Shown here piece after piece: positions 33,201-42,050 of a DNA stretch of 64,000 bases. A program made the translations under genes and the position numbers. Position 1 is the stretch's first letter. Each line of letters opens with the position of its first letter. The notes beneath the pieces are model-generated. The model did not search any database. It was not told the origin of the DNA and was given only the letters and a program-made list of their open reading frames with translations. The DNA comes from Flagellimonas_A sp039592695 (GTDB taxonomy: Bacteria > Bacteroidota > Bacteroidia > Flavobacteriales > Flavobacteriaceae): positions 524,503 through 588,502 of the forward strand of contig NZ_JBBUTK010000003.1 in the NCBI RefSeq assembly GCF_039592695.1. Direction: 5' to 3'.

Positions 33201-34313
33201 TTAGATTGAGCTTGCCAATTCCTTGCCCACCGTACTGCCAATGGCAACGCCCATTCCGCCCAATCGGATTCCACAGAATACATTATCTGAAAGTGCTTTC
33301 ACAATGGGCTTTTTTTGGTTGCCCACACCCATGATCCCACTCCAGCGGTGTTCAATTTCAAAAGGTGTATTTGGAAGGATTACCGTCGATAAAAGTGCCT
33401 CAAGTCTGTTCTGAACCTTCTCCGTCGTGTTCAACTTTGTTGTTGTCTCGACCTTAAAATCGAGGTTTCTTCCCCCGCCGAATAAAATGCGTCCATCGAT
33501 GTTTCTGAAATAATAATACCCTTCATCAAAATGAAAGGCGCCCTTAATATGAAGATATCTGATTGGCTTTGTTACCAGCACCTGTGCCCGAGCTGGATTG
33601 ACTTCTTCTTTTAGAAACTGCTTTGCAAAACCATTGGTGGCTATAATCAGTTTTCTTGTAGAAAACTCAAAAGCATCTGTTTTTAAGCTGACATCGTCGC
33701 CTGTATCGTCGTACTCTAAAACTTCGACCGAATTGAATATATGCACCCCTTTTTTAACGGCCAAGTCGAGAAGTGATTTCATCATCATTCCTGCGTCCAA
33801 CTGGCCTTCAAATTGATGTGTAATGTATTGGGGATTGATTTCTTTAAACCCAAACCTGTTTTTTGTCAACGCAAAAGGAGGTTCTCCAAAAACTGGGCGT
33901 AGCCATTCGTTGACTTCAGCCATCCTTTGGAGACACTCCTCAAACAAATTTTCATTTTTGGAGAGAAAAATTTCATGCCCGCCAAGCCGTTGATATCCTA
34001 TTCGGTCATCTCCAAGCAAGTTTCGAAGCAGTTGTATGCCCTTGTGGCGTTGCCATATCAGCCCAATCACCTCCTTTTCTGAGTGCGCCTTTAAGTCGGA
34101 GCATATTTCTGAAAGACTGCCAAAACAGGCAAAGCCTGCGTTTTTTGTGCTTGCGCCTTGTGGGAGAACGCCACGCTCCAAAACCACTACTTTTGCTTTG
34201 GGATATTTTTCTTTCAGAAAGATTGCTGTGGATAGTCCTACAATACCGCTCCCCACGACGGTGTGGTCAATGTTTGAAAACCATGTTTTATATTCCCAGT
34301 AACTCAGCTGCAT
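33201..34313 (-). CDS. FAD-dependent oxidoreductase (DAO family)
   Basis: A 370-residue flavoprotein with the dinucleotide fold HTVVGSGIVGLSTAIFLK, then LERGVLPQGASTKNAGFACFG and the C-terminal FAD closure WSGIMGVGNQKKPIVK. DAO enzymes oxidise amino acids or secondary amines, or act on modified bases. The substrate is not clear here. It begins immediately after the terminator of the acc genes, so its own promoter would have to overlap that hairpin or read-through would be needed. Confidence 0.85.
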   Translation of the reverse strand: MQLSYWEYKTWFSNIDHTVVGSGIVGLSTAIFLKEKYPKAKVVVLERGVLPQGASTKNAGFACFGSLSEICSDLKAHSEKEVIGLIWQRHKGIQLLRNLLGDDRIGYQRLGGHEIFLSKNENLFEECLQRMAEVNEWLRPVFGEPPFALTKNRFGFKEINPQYITHQFEGQLDAGMMMKSLLDLAVKKGVHIFNSVEVLEYDDTGDDVSLKTDAFEFSTRKLIIATNGFAKQFLKEEVNPARAQVLVTKPIRYLHIKGAFHFDEGYYYFRNIDGRILFGGGRNLDFKVETTTKLNTTEKVQNRLEALLSTVILPNTPFEIEHRWSGIMGVGNQKKPIVKALSDNVFCGIRLGGMGVAIGSTVGKELASSI

Positions 34314-34347
34314 AAAAAAGAAAAAGCCCTGAATAAATCAGGGCTTT
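34314..34347 (-). terminator. Rho-independent terminator of accB–accC
   Basis: AAAGCCCTGA (34323–34332) pairs with TCAGGGCTTT (34338–34347). On the minus strand the stem is followed by TTTTTCTTTTTT, which runs into the FAD gene's start codon at 34313. Confidence 0.85.
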
Positions 34348-34349
34348 AA

Positions 34350-35702
34350 TCAATAATCGTACTTTTCATCCATTTCAAAATCCTCCATGAATTTTGTGGT
34401 GTAATCGCCCGCCAAATAATCGGGGTGATCCATCAGTTGTCTGTGAAAGGGTATCGTGGTCTTTACGCCCTCAATCACGAATTCGTCGAGTGCCCTACGC
34501 ATCTTGTTGATGGCCTCTTCACGGGTCTGTGCCGTGGTGATCAATTTGGCCACCATCGAATCATAATTCGGAGGAATAATATACCCACTGTACACATGGG
34601 TGTCCAGTCTAACCCCGTGCCCGCCTGGAGTATGCAGTGTGGTTATCCTCCCCGGTGAAGGCCTGAAATTGTTATACGGGTCTTCAGCGTTGATGCGACA
34701 TTCTATGGAGTGCAGTTTCGGGGTATAGTTCTTACCAGAAATGGGAACGCCAGCAGCCACCAAAATCTGTTCACGAATCAAATCGTAGTCAATCACCTGT
34801 TCGGTAATCGGATGCTCGACCTGAATTCGGGTGTTCATTTCCATGAAATAGAAATTGCGGTGCTTATCTACCAAGAATTCAACCGTTCCCGCTCCTTCAT
34901 ATTTGATGAACTCGGCAGCCTTTACCGCAGCTTTGCCCATTTCATCACGCAGTTTGTCGGTCATGAACGGTGATGGGGTCTCTTCGGTCAATTTTTGGTG
35001 GCGACGTTGCACTGAACAATCGCGTTCAGAAAGGTGACAAGCCTTGCCGAATTGATCCCCGACAACCTGTATTTCAATGTGTCGAGGTTCTTCTATCAGC
35101 TTTTCCATGTACATCCCGCCGTTGCCAAAAGCTGCCTTTGCCTCGGTAACCGCGCTGTTGAAGTTCTTCTCCATTTCATCCTCGGACCAAATGGCGCGCA
35201 TGCCTTTTCCACCACCGCCTGCGGTTGCCTTAATCATGACCGGATACCCCATTTTCTTGGCCTCTTTTTTGGCGTGGGCCACATCTTTGAGCAGCCCTTC
35301 AGAACCCGGTACAGTAGGCACCTTGGCTTTTCTCATGGTCTCCTTGGCAGTGGCCTTGTCGCCCATCTTTTCAATCTGTTCTGCAGAAGCCCCGATAAAC
35401 TTGATATCTGATTCTGCACAGATTTTTGAGAACTTTGCATTCTCTGAAAGAAAGCCGTACCCCGGATGAATGGCATCTGAATTGGTAATCTCTGCTGCTG
35501 CAATGATGTTCGGTATTTTGAGATACGATTCACTGCTGGGTGCAGGGCCGATGCACACGGCCTCATCTGCGAAACGAACATGTAGGCTTTCTTCGTCTGC
35601 CTTTGAATAGACTGCAACGGTTTTGATGCCCATTTCTTTACAGGTTCGAATCACACGAAGTGCAATCTCTCCCCTGTTTGCTATCAATATTTTTTTGAAC
35701 AT
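34350..35702 (-). CDS. accC: Acetyl-CoA carboxylase biotin carboxylase subunit
   Basis: A 450-residue ATP-grasp enzyme that carboxylates biotin on AccB. It begins MFKKILIANRGEIALRVIRT. The glycine-rich ATP loop is KATAGGGGKGMR, and the active-site FMEMNTRIQVEHPITE block binds metal and bicarbonate. It is downstream of accB and precedes the terminator at 34314–34347. Confidence 0.96.
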   Translation of the reverse strand: MFKKILIANRGEIALRVIRTCKEMGIKTVAVYSKADEESLHVRFADEAVCIGPAPSSESYLKIPNIIAAAEITNSDAIHPGYGFLSENAKFSKICAESDIKFIGASAEQIEKMGDKATAKETMRKAKVPTVPGSEGLLKDVAHAKKEAKKMGYPVMIKATAGGGGKGMRAIWSEDEMEKNFNSAVTEAKAAFGNGGMYMEKLIEEPRHIEIQVVGDQFGKACHLSERDCSVQRRHQKLTEETPSPFMTDKLRDEMGKAAVKAAEFIKYEGAGTVEFLVDKHRNFYFMEMNTRIQVEHPITEQVIDYDLIREQILVAAGVPISGKNYTPKLHSIECRINAEDPYNNFRPSPGRITTLHTPGGHGVRLDTHVYSGYIIPPNYDSMVAKLITTAQTREEAINKMRRALDEFVIEGVKTTIPFHRQLMDHPDYLAGDYTTKFMEDFEMDEKYDY

Positions 35703-35787
35703 TTTTTTAGTGTAAGAGTTTATGGTTTGTGGTTTAGTGGGTTTAATGCAATCGCTTTAAACTTTTAAACTTTAAACCTTTGGTTAC

Positions 35788-36276
35788 CTAACTGGGGTCT
35801 ACCAAAAACAGCGGTTGATCGAACTCAACTGGAGTGGAATCATCAACCAAAATCTTGACAATCTTACCAGACACTTCAGATTCAATATCGTTGAAAAGCT
35901 TCATCGCCTCAATGACACAAAGCACATCACCCTGCGAAATATCTTGACCTACCTCAACAAAAGGTGGCTTGTCGGGTGAGGGTTTTCTGTAGAATGTGCC
36001 TATAATCGGTGACTTGATGGTGATATACTTTGAATCGTCATCGGCACTCTCTTTTTCCTTTGATGGGGATTCCGTGGCCTCTTGGGCAGGGGCTGCGACT
36101 ACTGGAGCTGCGGGAGCCGGTGCCATTGGTACCTGATGCACATAAGTGGTCTCTGGTGCCGAACCGTGACTACCAGTACGGATGGTGATTTTGATATCCT
36201 CCATCTCTAATTTAACCTCACTGGCACCTGATTTGGCCACGAACCTGATTAGACTTTGAATTTCTTTGATATCCAT
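35788..36276 (-). CDS. accB: Acetyl-CoA carboxylase biotin carboxyl carrier protein
   Basis: A 162-residue carrier with a central Pro/Ala-rich linker (PMAPAPAAPVVAAPAQEA). The C-terminal biotinyl domain has the biotin lysine in VIEAMKLFNDIESE, with Phe after Leu where many bacteria have Met. The DxxEIQSLIRFVAKSGASEV N-terminus is typical. It is between fabH and accC. Confidence 0.95.
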   Translation of the reverse strand: MDIKEIQSLIRFVAKSGASEVKLEMEDIKITIRTGSHGSAPETTYVHQVPMAPAPAAPVVAAPAQEATESPSKEKESADDDSKYITIKSPIIGTFYRKPSPDKPPFVEVGQDISQGDVLCVIEAMKLFNDIESEVSGKIVKILVDDSTPVEFDQPLFLVDPS

Positions 36277-36300
36277 GGAATGTAATTTAGTTGTTCTCTT

Positions 36301-37296
36301 TTAGTTATAGGCCCATTTCAGATAAATGGCACCCCAAGTAAATCCGCCCCCAAAGGCAGCAAATATAAGGTCATCGCCTTTTTTTAGTTTGTCTTCATAA
36401 TCATGCAACAGAAGTGGCAATGTAGCAGATGTGGTATTGCCATAGCGATCTATGTTTACCATCACCTTGTTTTCATCAATCCCCATGCGATTAGCTGTTG
36501 CATTAATGATACGCATGTTTGCCTGATGGGGCACAAGCCAGTTTACATCATCATAAGTTAAGTTGTTTCGCTCCATCATCAAAACGGAAACATCCGCCAT
36601 ATTAGAAACGGCAAACTTGAATACTGATTTACCGTCTTGAAAGACGTAGTGTTGCTTGTTTTTTACGGTTTCTTCCGAAGCAGGAAGCAGAGACCCCCCC
36701 GCATCAATTTTTAAAAATTGCCTGCCCCCACCGTCGGTTCTCAAGTATTCATCTTGAACCCCAAGCCCTTCATCATTGGGCTCAAACAATACTGCCCCGG
36801 CACCGTCACCAAAAATAATACAGGTCGTGCGATCCGTATAATCGACGATTGACGACATTTTATCTGCCCCGATCAACAATATTTTTTTGTAACGACCAGA
36901 CTCAATATAGCTTGACGCAGTCGACATGCCGTACAAAAAACTGGAGCATGCAGCCTGCAAATCGTACGAGAAAGCATTTACTGCTCCAATCTCAGCGGCG
37001 ATATAGGATGCAGTGGCCGCCACGGGCATATCAGGGGTGGCAGAAGCCAAAATGACCATATCGATTTCAGCAGGGTCGATCCCGCTTTTCTCGATTAAGT
37101 TCTCAGCAGCCTTGATGCCAAGATATGAAGTGCCTTCTCCTTCCTCTTTTTTTAGTATTCTCCGTTCCTTGATTCCAGTTCGGGTGGTAATCCACTCATC
37201 GGTAGTTTCGACCATGGTCTCCAACAGCTTGTTGGTCAATACAAATTTCGGGACATAGGCTCCCACAGCTGTAATCGCTGCCGTAGTTTTGTTCAT
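36301..37296 (-). CDS. fabH: Beta-ketoacyl-ACP synthase III
   Basis: A 331-residue thiolase-fold enzyme starting fatty-acid chains from acetyl-CoA and malonyl-ACP. The catalytic Cys is in DLQAACSSFLYGM, His in WLVPHQANMRI and Asn in RYGNTTSATLP. It lies between rpmF and accB in the usual Bacteroidota order; a terminator separates it from rpmF. Confidence 0.95.
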   Translation of the reverse strand: MNKTTAAITAVGAYVPKFVLTNKLLETMVETTDEWITTRTGIKERRILKKEEGEGTSYLGIKAAENLIEKSGIDPAEIDMVILASATPDMPVAATASYIAAEIGAVNAFSYDLQAACSSFLYGMSTASSYIESGRYKKILLIGADKMSSIVDYTDRTTCIIFGDGAGAVLFEPNDEGLGVQDEYLRTDGGGRQFLKIDAGGSLLPASEETVKNKQHYVFQDGKSVFKFAVSNMADVSVLMMERNNLTYDDVNWLVPHQANMRIINATANRMGIDENKVMVNIDRYGNTTSATLPLLLHDYEDKLKKGDDLIFAAFGGGFTWGAIYLKWAYN

Positions 37297-37410
37297 CTGA
37301 GGGATATTTTCGTCAAAAATCGTGTTTTTTGACCCAAAAACGATGAAAAGTAGTGATTTTTTGCAACATCTTGGCCAAAATTAGATTTTGTGTTCGCAAA
37401 GTGTTTTCCA

Positions 37411-37440
37411 TAAAAAAACTCCCGGTTCATCACCGGGAGT
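37411..37440 (-). terminator. Rho-independent terminator of rpmF
   Basis: ACTCCCGGT (37418–37426) pairs with ACCGGGAGT (37432–37440); on the minus strand the stem is followed by TTTTTT. It falls between rpmF and fabH, so the two need separate promoters or read-through. Confidence 0.8.
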
Positions 37441-37465
37441 CTATACTGTCATTGAATCAATGCCT

Positions 37466-37666
37466 TTAGGCAGCTGTCTCTTCTTCGGTCTTGTCAATCA
37501 AAACCTGGCCTCTATAATAGAGTTTACCCTCATGCCAGTGCGCTCTGTGGTACAAGTGCATCTCGCCAGTTGTAGAGTCTTTAGCGATGGTGGGCATGGT
37601 AGCCTTATAATGTGTTCTTCTTTTATCTCTTCTGGTTTTCGAGATTTTTCTTTTAGGATGTGCCAT
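37466..37666 (-). CDS. rpmF: 50S ribosomal protein L32
   Basis: A 66-residue basic protein, MAHPKRKISKTRRDKRRTHY, followed by TTGEMHLYHRAHWHEGKLYYRGQ. It lacks the zinc-binding cysteines seen in many L32 proteins, as is common in this phylum. It follows the DUF177 gene by 6 bp. Confidence 0.95.
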   Translation of the reverse strand: MAHPKRKISKTRRDKRRTHYKATMPTIAKDSTTGEMHLYHRAHWHEGKLYYRGQVLIDKTEEETAA

Positions 37667-37672
37667 CGTTTC

Positions 37673-38203
37673 CTATTTGTTTGTTAATAATTTTTTTAAT
37701 CCGTCCCATCTGGGGTCGGTCGTATCTGATTTACTTTTTTCGTCTTTCAATCGCAGCTCTTCCAATTTGTCGAGCATGTCTGATTTTAAAGTGCCGTCTA
37801 GCACCCCCGGATGGATTCTCTTCTGTGGAACCGCCAACACCAACATCTCATATACATACTGTGCAATATTGATTTGATGTTCTCCATGGGGAATAATCAG
37901 AATCTCATCATCGGTGTCGTCATAAGCTTCCCCAAACTTGATGACCAAATGTAGGTTCGCATTGACCGGCTGATCAAAGGGTTCTCCGCTGAGATCACCA
38001 TCAACATTGACCGTGCCGCCCGCATCTAAATCAAGCTCCATCATGGTCGACATCTTTTTTAAGATGGCTTTTACCTTGATGGCCGCCCCATTGAACTCGT
38101 TGTAATCAAAAGACTCAAAGAACGTGTTGTTGAGTTGGTATTCAAATCCGTGGCTTCCCTCTTTTAATCCTGAAAAAGGAATTGTAAACTCCTTGTTTCC
38201 CAT
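37673..38203 (-). CDS. DUF177 (YceD-like) protein
   Basis: A 176-residue protein: KEFTIPFSGLKEGSHGFEYQLNNTFFES at the start and a core LDLDAGGTVNVDGDLSGEPFDQPVNANLHLVIKFG. The usual CxRCL pair is replaced by DAGG-DGDLSG, so the metal-type cysteines of some DUF177 members are lost. Relatives upstream of rpmF affect 23S rRNA maturation. It is directly upstream of rpmF. Confidence 0.85.
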   Translation of the reverse strand: MGNKEFTIPFSGLKEGSHGFEYQLNNTFFESFDYNEFNGAAIKVKAILKKMSTMMELDLDAGGTVNVDGDLSGEPFDQPVNANLHLVIKFGEAYDDTDDEILIIPHGEHQINIAQYVYEMLVLAVPQKRIHPGVLDGTLKSDMLDKLEELRLKDEKSKSDTTDPRWDGLKKLLTNK

Positions 38204-38314
38204 CTTCTCCTAATAGATTTGCAACCTTCGCCATATAAACGGCTCAACCCGTTTCGGTTATAGCGGGTGCAAAGATAGTATTTATTTGTGAATGCCCAAT
38301 TGAAGCTACTTATT

Positions 38315-39367
38315 TTATGCGGACTTCTTGGGCGTTTGTTTTTTTAACGGATTTGAAACCAGTTCTTGGTACTCCCTGCGATTCTTGAAAACCTGTAGGG
38401 CCAAGAAGACCGCTTCTTTGAACGAACCTTCGTCTGCTTTGCCCTGACCTGCTATTTCATAGGCCGTGCCATGGTCGGGCGATGTGCGTACTTTTGACAA
38501 CCCTGCCGTGAAGTTCACGCCCTTGCCGAAAGACAGTGTCTTAAAGGGTATCAGCCCTTGATCATGATAGGCGGCTAAAATTCCATCAAACTTTTCATGG
38601 TTTTTTGAACCAAAAAAGCTGTCAGCGGCGTAAGGGCCATAGACCATTTCGCCCTTGTCAAACAGTTCTTTTATCACGGGCATGATGATTTTTTGGTCTT
38701 CATTGCCAATGGTGCCATTGTCTCCGGTATGCGGATTGATTCCCAATAAGGCGATTTTGGGTTTTCGCAGGCCAAAATCCATTCGCAGGGTCTTTGCCAT
38801 GATCTGGATTTTGTTTCGCACCAGTTTTTGGGTAATGGCCACTGCTACATCTTTTACAGCGATATGATCAGTCAACAACCCGACACGAAGCCCTTCAGAA
38901 ACCATGAGCATTAAACTTTCGCCATCAAATTCTTGTGCGAGATAATCGGTATGGCCTGGAAATTTAAAGTCATCTGCCTGAACATTGTTCTTGTTTATTG
39001 GGGCGGTCACCAGAGTGTCTATCACACCCGTTTTGAGAGCTTCAACGGCTGCTCGCAATGATTTGATGGCAAATTTTCCTCCTTCATCCGTTGCTTTGCC
39101 AAATTCGGTTTTTGGCGATTCTTTCCAAACATTGACCACATTGAGTTTACCGTCAAGTGCTTTGTCTGCTGAGGGTATCCCATTAAAGGTAAGGTTCAGG
39201 TTCAGGGCGTTTTTTTGAAACGAGATCGTTTTGTTCGAAGCAAAAAGAACCGGGGTGCAAAAATCGAGCATCCGTTTATCTTCAAAGGTCTTCAGGGCCA
39301 CCTCGCAGCCTATTCCATTTAAATCCCCGATGGATATCCCCAATTTTATTTTGCCATTTTCACCCAT
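38315..39367 (-). CDS. pdxA: 4-hydroxythreonine-4-phosphate dehydrogenase
   Basis: A 350-residue enzyme of the pyridoxal 5'-phosphate pathway. Landmarks are GISIGDLNGIGCEVALKTF, TAPINKNNVQ, FPGHTDYLAQEF and AYHDQGLIPFKTL, which contain the metal-binding histidines. It is divergent from ribE, and the intergenic space contains the second copy of the inverted element. Confidence 0.94.
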   Translation of the reverse strand: MGENGKIKLGISIGDLNGIGCEVALKTFEDKRMLDFCTPVLFASNKTISFQKNALNLNLTFNGIPSADKALDGKLNVVNVWKESPKTEFGKATDEGGKFAIKSLRAAVEALKTGVIDTLVTAPINKNNVQADDFKFPGHTDYLAQEFDGESLMLMVSEGLRVGLLTDHIAVKDVAVAITQKLVRNKIQIMAKTLRMDFGLRKPKIALLGINPHTGDNGTIGNEDQKIIMPVIKELFDKGEMVYGPYAADSFFGSKNHEKFDGILAAYHDQGLIPFKTLSFGKGVNFTAGLSKVRTSPDHGTAYEIAGQGKADEGSFKEAVFLALQVFKNRREYQELVSNPLKKQTPKKSA

Positions 39368-39408
39368 GTATTCTACCTGTGATGCGTACTTTTACAGCAC
39401 AAAGCTAC

Positions 39409-39570
39409 TGAACTCATTTAAACTTTTTCAATTGGCTATAAAATTGCTTTTTTGCGCCCATTTTTTGACTTTTTTTCCTTCCGTAGCCCAGCTATGCAAC
39501 TAGAAAAAGCCTGCAAATGGGCACAAAACTGCTAATTTTCGCTTCAATCCAAAAAGTTTAAATGAGTTCA
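39409..39570 (-). repeat. Dispersed intergenic element with 20-bp perfect inverted ends, copy 2
   Basis: TGAACTCATTTAAACTTTTT (39409–39428) is exactly reverse-complementary to 39551–39570. The interior read on the minus strand aligns with 553–674 of copy 1, including GCGAAAATTAGC, CATTTG, AGTTGCATAGC and GCAATTTT. It occupies the divergent space between pdxA and ribE and its right arm ends 15 bp before the ribE start. Confidence 0.75.
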
Positions 39571-39585
39571 CTCAATAAAACGAAT

Positions 39586-40176
39586 ATGTTCACGGGCATC
39601 ATTGAGACCTTGGGCGAAGTGGTCGCCCTCGAAAAAGAGGGTGAAAACCTTCATATCAGCATTACATCTTCCATCACTTCAGAGCTAAAGATAGACCAAA
39701 GTGTGTCCCACAATGGGGTCTGCCTAACCGTAGTCGCCCTCGAAGGAAATGTGTACACTGTTACCGCCATTCAAGAAACGTTGGACAAAAGCAATCTGGG
39801 AAATCTTGAAGTGGGCGACATCGTCAATTTGGAGCGTGCCATGGTCTTGGGCTCACGATTGGATGGGCATCTTGTTCAAGGCCATGTGGACCAAACCGCA
39901 ATTTGTAACAATATTGAAGAGAAAGACGGTAGCTGGGTTTTTACCTTCGGATATGACACTTCAAAAAAAAATGTTACCATTGAAAAAGGTTCCATCACTG
40001 TTGATGGTGTCAGCCTAACGGTTATTGATTCAAAAAAAGGTTCGTTCTCAGTGGCCATCATTCCGTATACTTACGAAAATACACGGTTCAGCACCTATAA
40101 AGTAGGAAGCGTGATCAATCTAGAGTTTGATGTGATTGGCAAGTATGTCGCACGGTTGTTGCAACTTAACGATTGA
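39586..40176 (+). CDS. ribE: Riboflavin synthase, alpha subunit
   Basis: A 196-residue enzyme from ATG 39586 (MFTGIIETLGEVV), the invariant N-terminus of the family. It has two lumazine-binding barrels, with SVSHNGVCLTVVAL in the first and SITVDGVSLTVIDS in the second. It joins two lumazines to give riboflavin. No FMN riboswitch is seen upstream; that space is occupied by the inverted element. Confidence 0.94.
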   Translation: MFTGIIETLGEVVALEKEGENLHISITSSITSELKIDQSVSHNGVCLTVVALEGNVYTVTAIQETLDKSNLGNLEVGDIVNLERAMVLGSRLDGHLVQGHVDQTAICNNIEEKDGSWVFTFGYDTSKKNVTIEKGSITVDGVSLTVIDSKKGSFSVAIIPYTYENTRFSTYKVGSVINLEFDVIGKYVARLLQLND

Positions 40177-40182
40177 AAGCGT

Positions 40183-41985
40183 TCAGAAAACGTCTTTCAT
40201 CTTGGCCCATACTCGGCGCAGTGTAACAGCAGAAATCACAACTATTATGGTCAATATTACCGCCAATGTATAATTGCCATAAATCCAGTTGCCGGTAGCA
40301 AAAAGGCAACTGTAGACCAGTACGCAACCTACGAGCATGGCAATGATTCCCGAAGGAACAGTCCACCTTTGTGTGCCGTCAACTATAGATTTGTCTTCAG
40401 CTTGGGCAGCTTTCCGAATTTTTTCCCATCCAGGGCCACCGGGCTGTGTTTTTTTGTAAAAAGCGTACAAGGTTTCTTTAGATTCAGGTTTTGTCAAATA
40501 GGTGACCGCCAACCAAACAATGGTGGTCAGCAACACCACTAATACAAATTTGCTCCATGCAGGAAATGGTGCGCCATCCGACAGAAACAATTCGTCTTCA
40601 AATTGCCAAAACAAAATGGAGACAAAACCAGAAAAGAACATAGCAACGATTTCGCTCCATGCATTGATGCGCCACCAAAACCATCGGAGTATAAAAATAA
40701 GCCCCGTGCCCGCACCGAACATGATGATGATGTCAAACAATTGCACAGCGTTCTGCAAGGCCAAGGCGAACAGTGCACTGAGCACCATAAGCACAATTGT
40801 GGTGATACGCCCCACCCTGACCAATTCTTTTTCAGAGGCGTTTTTGTTGATTTGCTGCTTGTAAAAATCATTGACCACGTACGATGAGCCCCAGTTCAGG
40901 TGGGTTGAAATTGTTGACATATAGGCAGCACCCAACGAAGCCAGCACAATGCCCAACAATCCCGAGGGCAATTTGGTCAACATGGCCGAGTAGGCCAAAT
41001 CATGGCCCAATTTGCTTTCTTCAATATTGGGAAATGCCTGTCGAATACTCTCCAAGTCTGGAAAAACCACCAATGATGCCAACGCGACCAGAATCCATGG
41101 CCATGGACGCAGGGCATAGTGAAGAATATTGAAGAAGAACGTGGCCCCAACGGCGTGGTTTTCATTTTTGGCCGCGAGCATACGCTGCGCGATATAGCCA
41201 CCGCCACCCGGTTCGCCACCTGGATACCATGCACTCCACCACTGGACGGCCAGGGGCACTATCAACACGGTAATCAACGCTTCGGTATTCGAAAAATCGG
41301 GCAGAATGGACATTTTGCTCTTGACCAAATCGTTCTCCAATATGCTTGAGAGCCCACCGACTTCTGGCATGTTCACCAAATAGATGGCCGCGCCAATAGC
41401 GCCAACGATTGCCAAAAAGAAGAGCACAAAATCGGTATAGACGACGCCTCGAAAGCCGCCAATGGCACTGAAAATCATGGTGATGCTTCCGGCAATCAGC
41501 ACCGTTTGAATGGGGCTAAGCCCCAACATGACCTGCCCAATTTTTATGGCCGCCAAGGTTACCGCAGACATGGCCATGACATTGAAGATAATACCGAGAT
41601 AAATTGAGCGGAATCCCCTTAAAAAAGCGGCTGGTTTACCACCATAGCGAAGTTCGTAGAATTCCATATCAGTCTTGACATCAGATTTTCGCCAAAGTTT
41701 GGCGTAGACAAAAACGGTCAATAACCCTGTCAGCAAAAAGACCCACCAGCCCCAATTGCCCGAAACCCCATCGGTACGTACAAAATCAGTGACCAGATTA
41801 GGGGTGTCAGTTGAAAAGGTGGTGGCTACCATTGAAAAGCCCAATAGCCACCAAGGCATGTTTCGGCCCGACAAAAAATACTCTGTGGTGTTTTTTCCCG
41901 ATTGTTTTGAAACGTAGACGCCAATGAAGAGCACAAGGGCAAAAAAGCCAAAAATAATGGCGTAATCGAGGGTTTGAATATCCAT
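40183..41985 (-). CDS. Sodium:solute symporter family protein
   Basis: A 600-residue SSS-family transporter with about 13–14 hydrophobic segments. It begins LDYAIIFGFFALVLFIGVYVSKQSGKNTTEYFLSGRNMPWW, the usual TM1 and loop. A core Na+ site region reads FLLGIVLASLGAAYMSTISTHLNWGSSYVVNDFYK. Substrate is unknown. It is divergent from the TauE/SafE gene and convergent with ribE with a 6-bp gap. Confidence 0.88.
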   Translation of the reverse strand: MDIQTLDYAIIFGFFALVLFIGVYVSKQSGKNTTEYFLSGRNMPWWLLGFSMVATTFSTDTPNLVTDFVRTDGVSGNWGWWVFLLTGLLTVFVYAKLWRKSDVKTDMEFYELRYGGKPAAFLRGFRSIYLGIIFNVMAMSAVTLAAIKIGQVMLGLSPIQTVLIAGSITMIFSAIGGFRGVVYTDFVLFFLAIVGAIGAAIYLVNMPEVGGLSSILENDLVKSKMSILPDFSNTEALITVLIVPLAVQWWSAWYPGGEPGGGGYIAQRMLAAKNENHAVGATFFFNILHYALRPWPWILVALASLVVFPDLESIRQAFPNIEESKLGHDLAYSAMLTKLPSGLLGIVLASLGAAYMSTISTHLNWGSSYVVNDFYKQQINKNASEKELVRVGRITTIVLMVLSALFALALQNAVQLFDIIIMFGAGTGLIFILRWFWWRINAWSEIVAMFFSGFVSILFWQFEDELFLSDGAPFPAWSKFVLVVLLTTIVWLAVTYLTKPESKETLYAFYKKTQPGGPGWEKIRKAAQAEDKSIVDGTQRWTVPSGIIAMLVGCVLVYSCLFATGNWIYGNYTLAVILTIIVVISAVTLRRVWAKMKDVF

Positions 41986-42026
41986 AATTTGATGTTGGTC
42001 GAATGTTAAAGATAGTATTTTATCAA

Positions 42027-42034
42027 TATTTTTG
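42027..42034 (+). promoter_or_regulatory. Perfect TAnnTTTG box before the TauE/SafE gene
   Basis: TATTTTTG at 42027–42034, 16 bp before the ATG, matches the phylum's -7 consensus exactly. A correctly spaced -33 TTG is not evident. Confidence 0.35.
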
Positions 42035-42050
42035 ACCTTCAGCCAGCACT

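Noticed and set aside
39368..39585. FMN riboswitch before ribE
   Set aside because: No RFN-type conserved segments; the region is accounted for by the inverted dispersed element.
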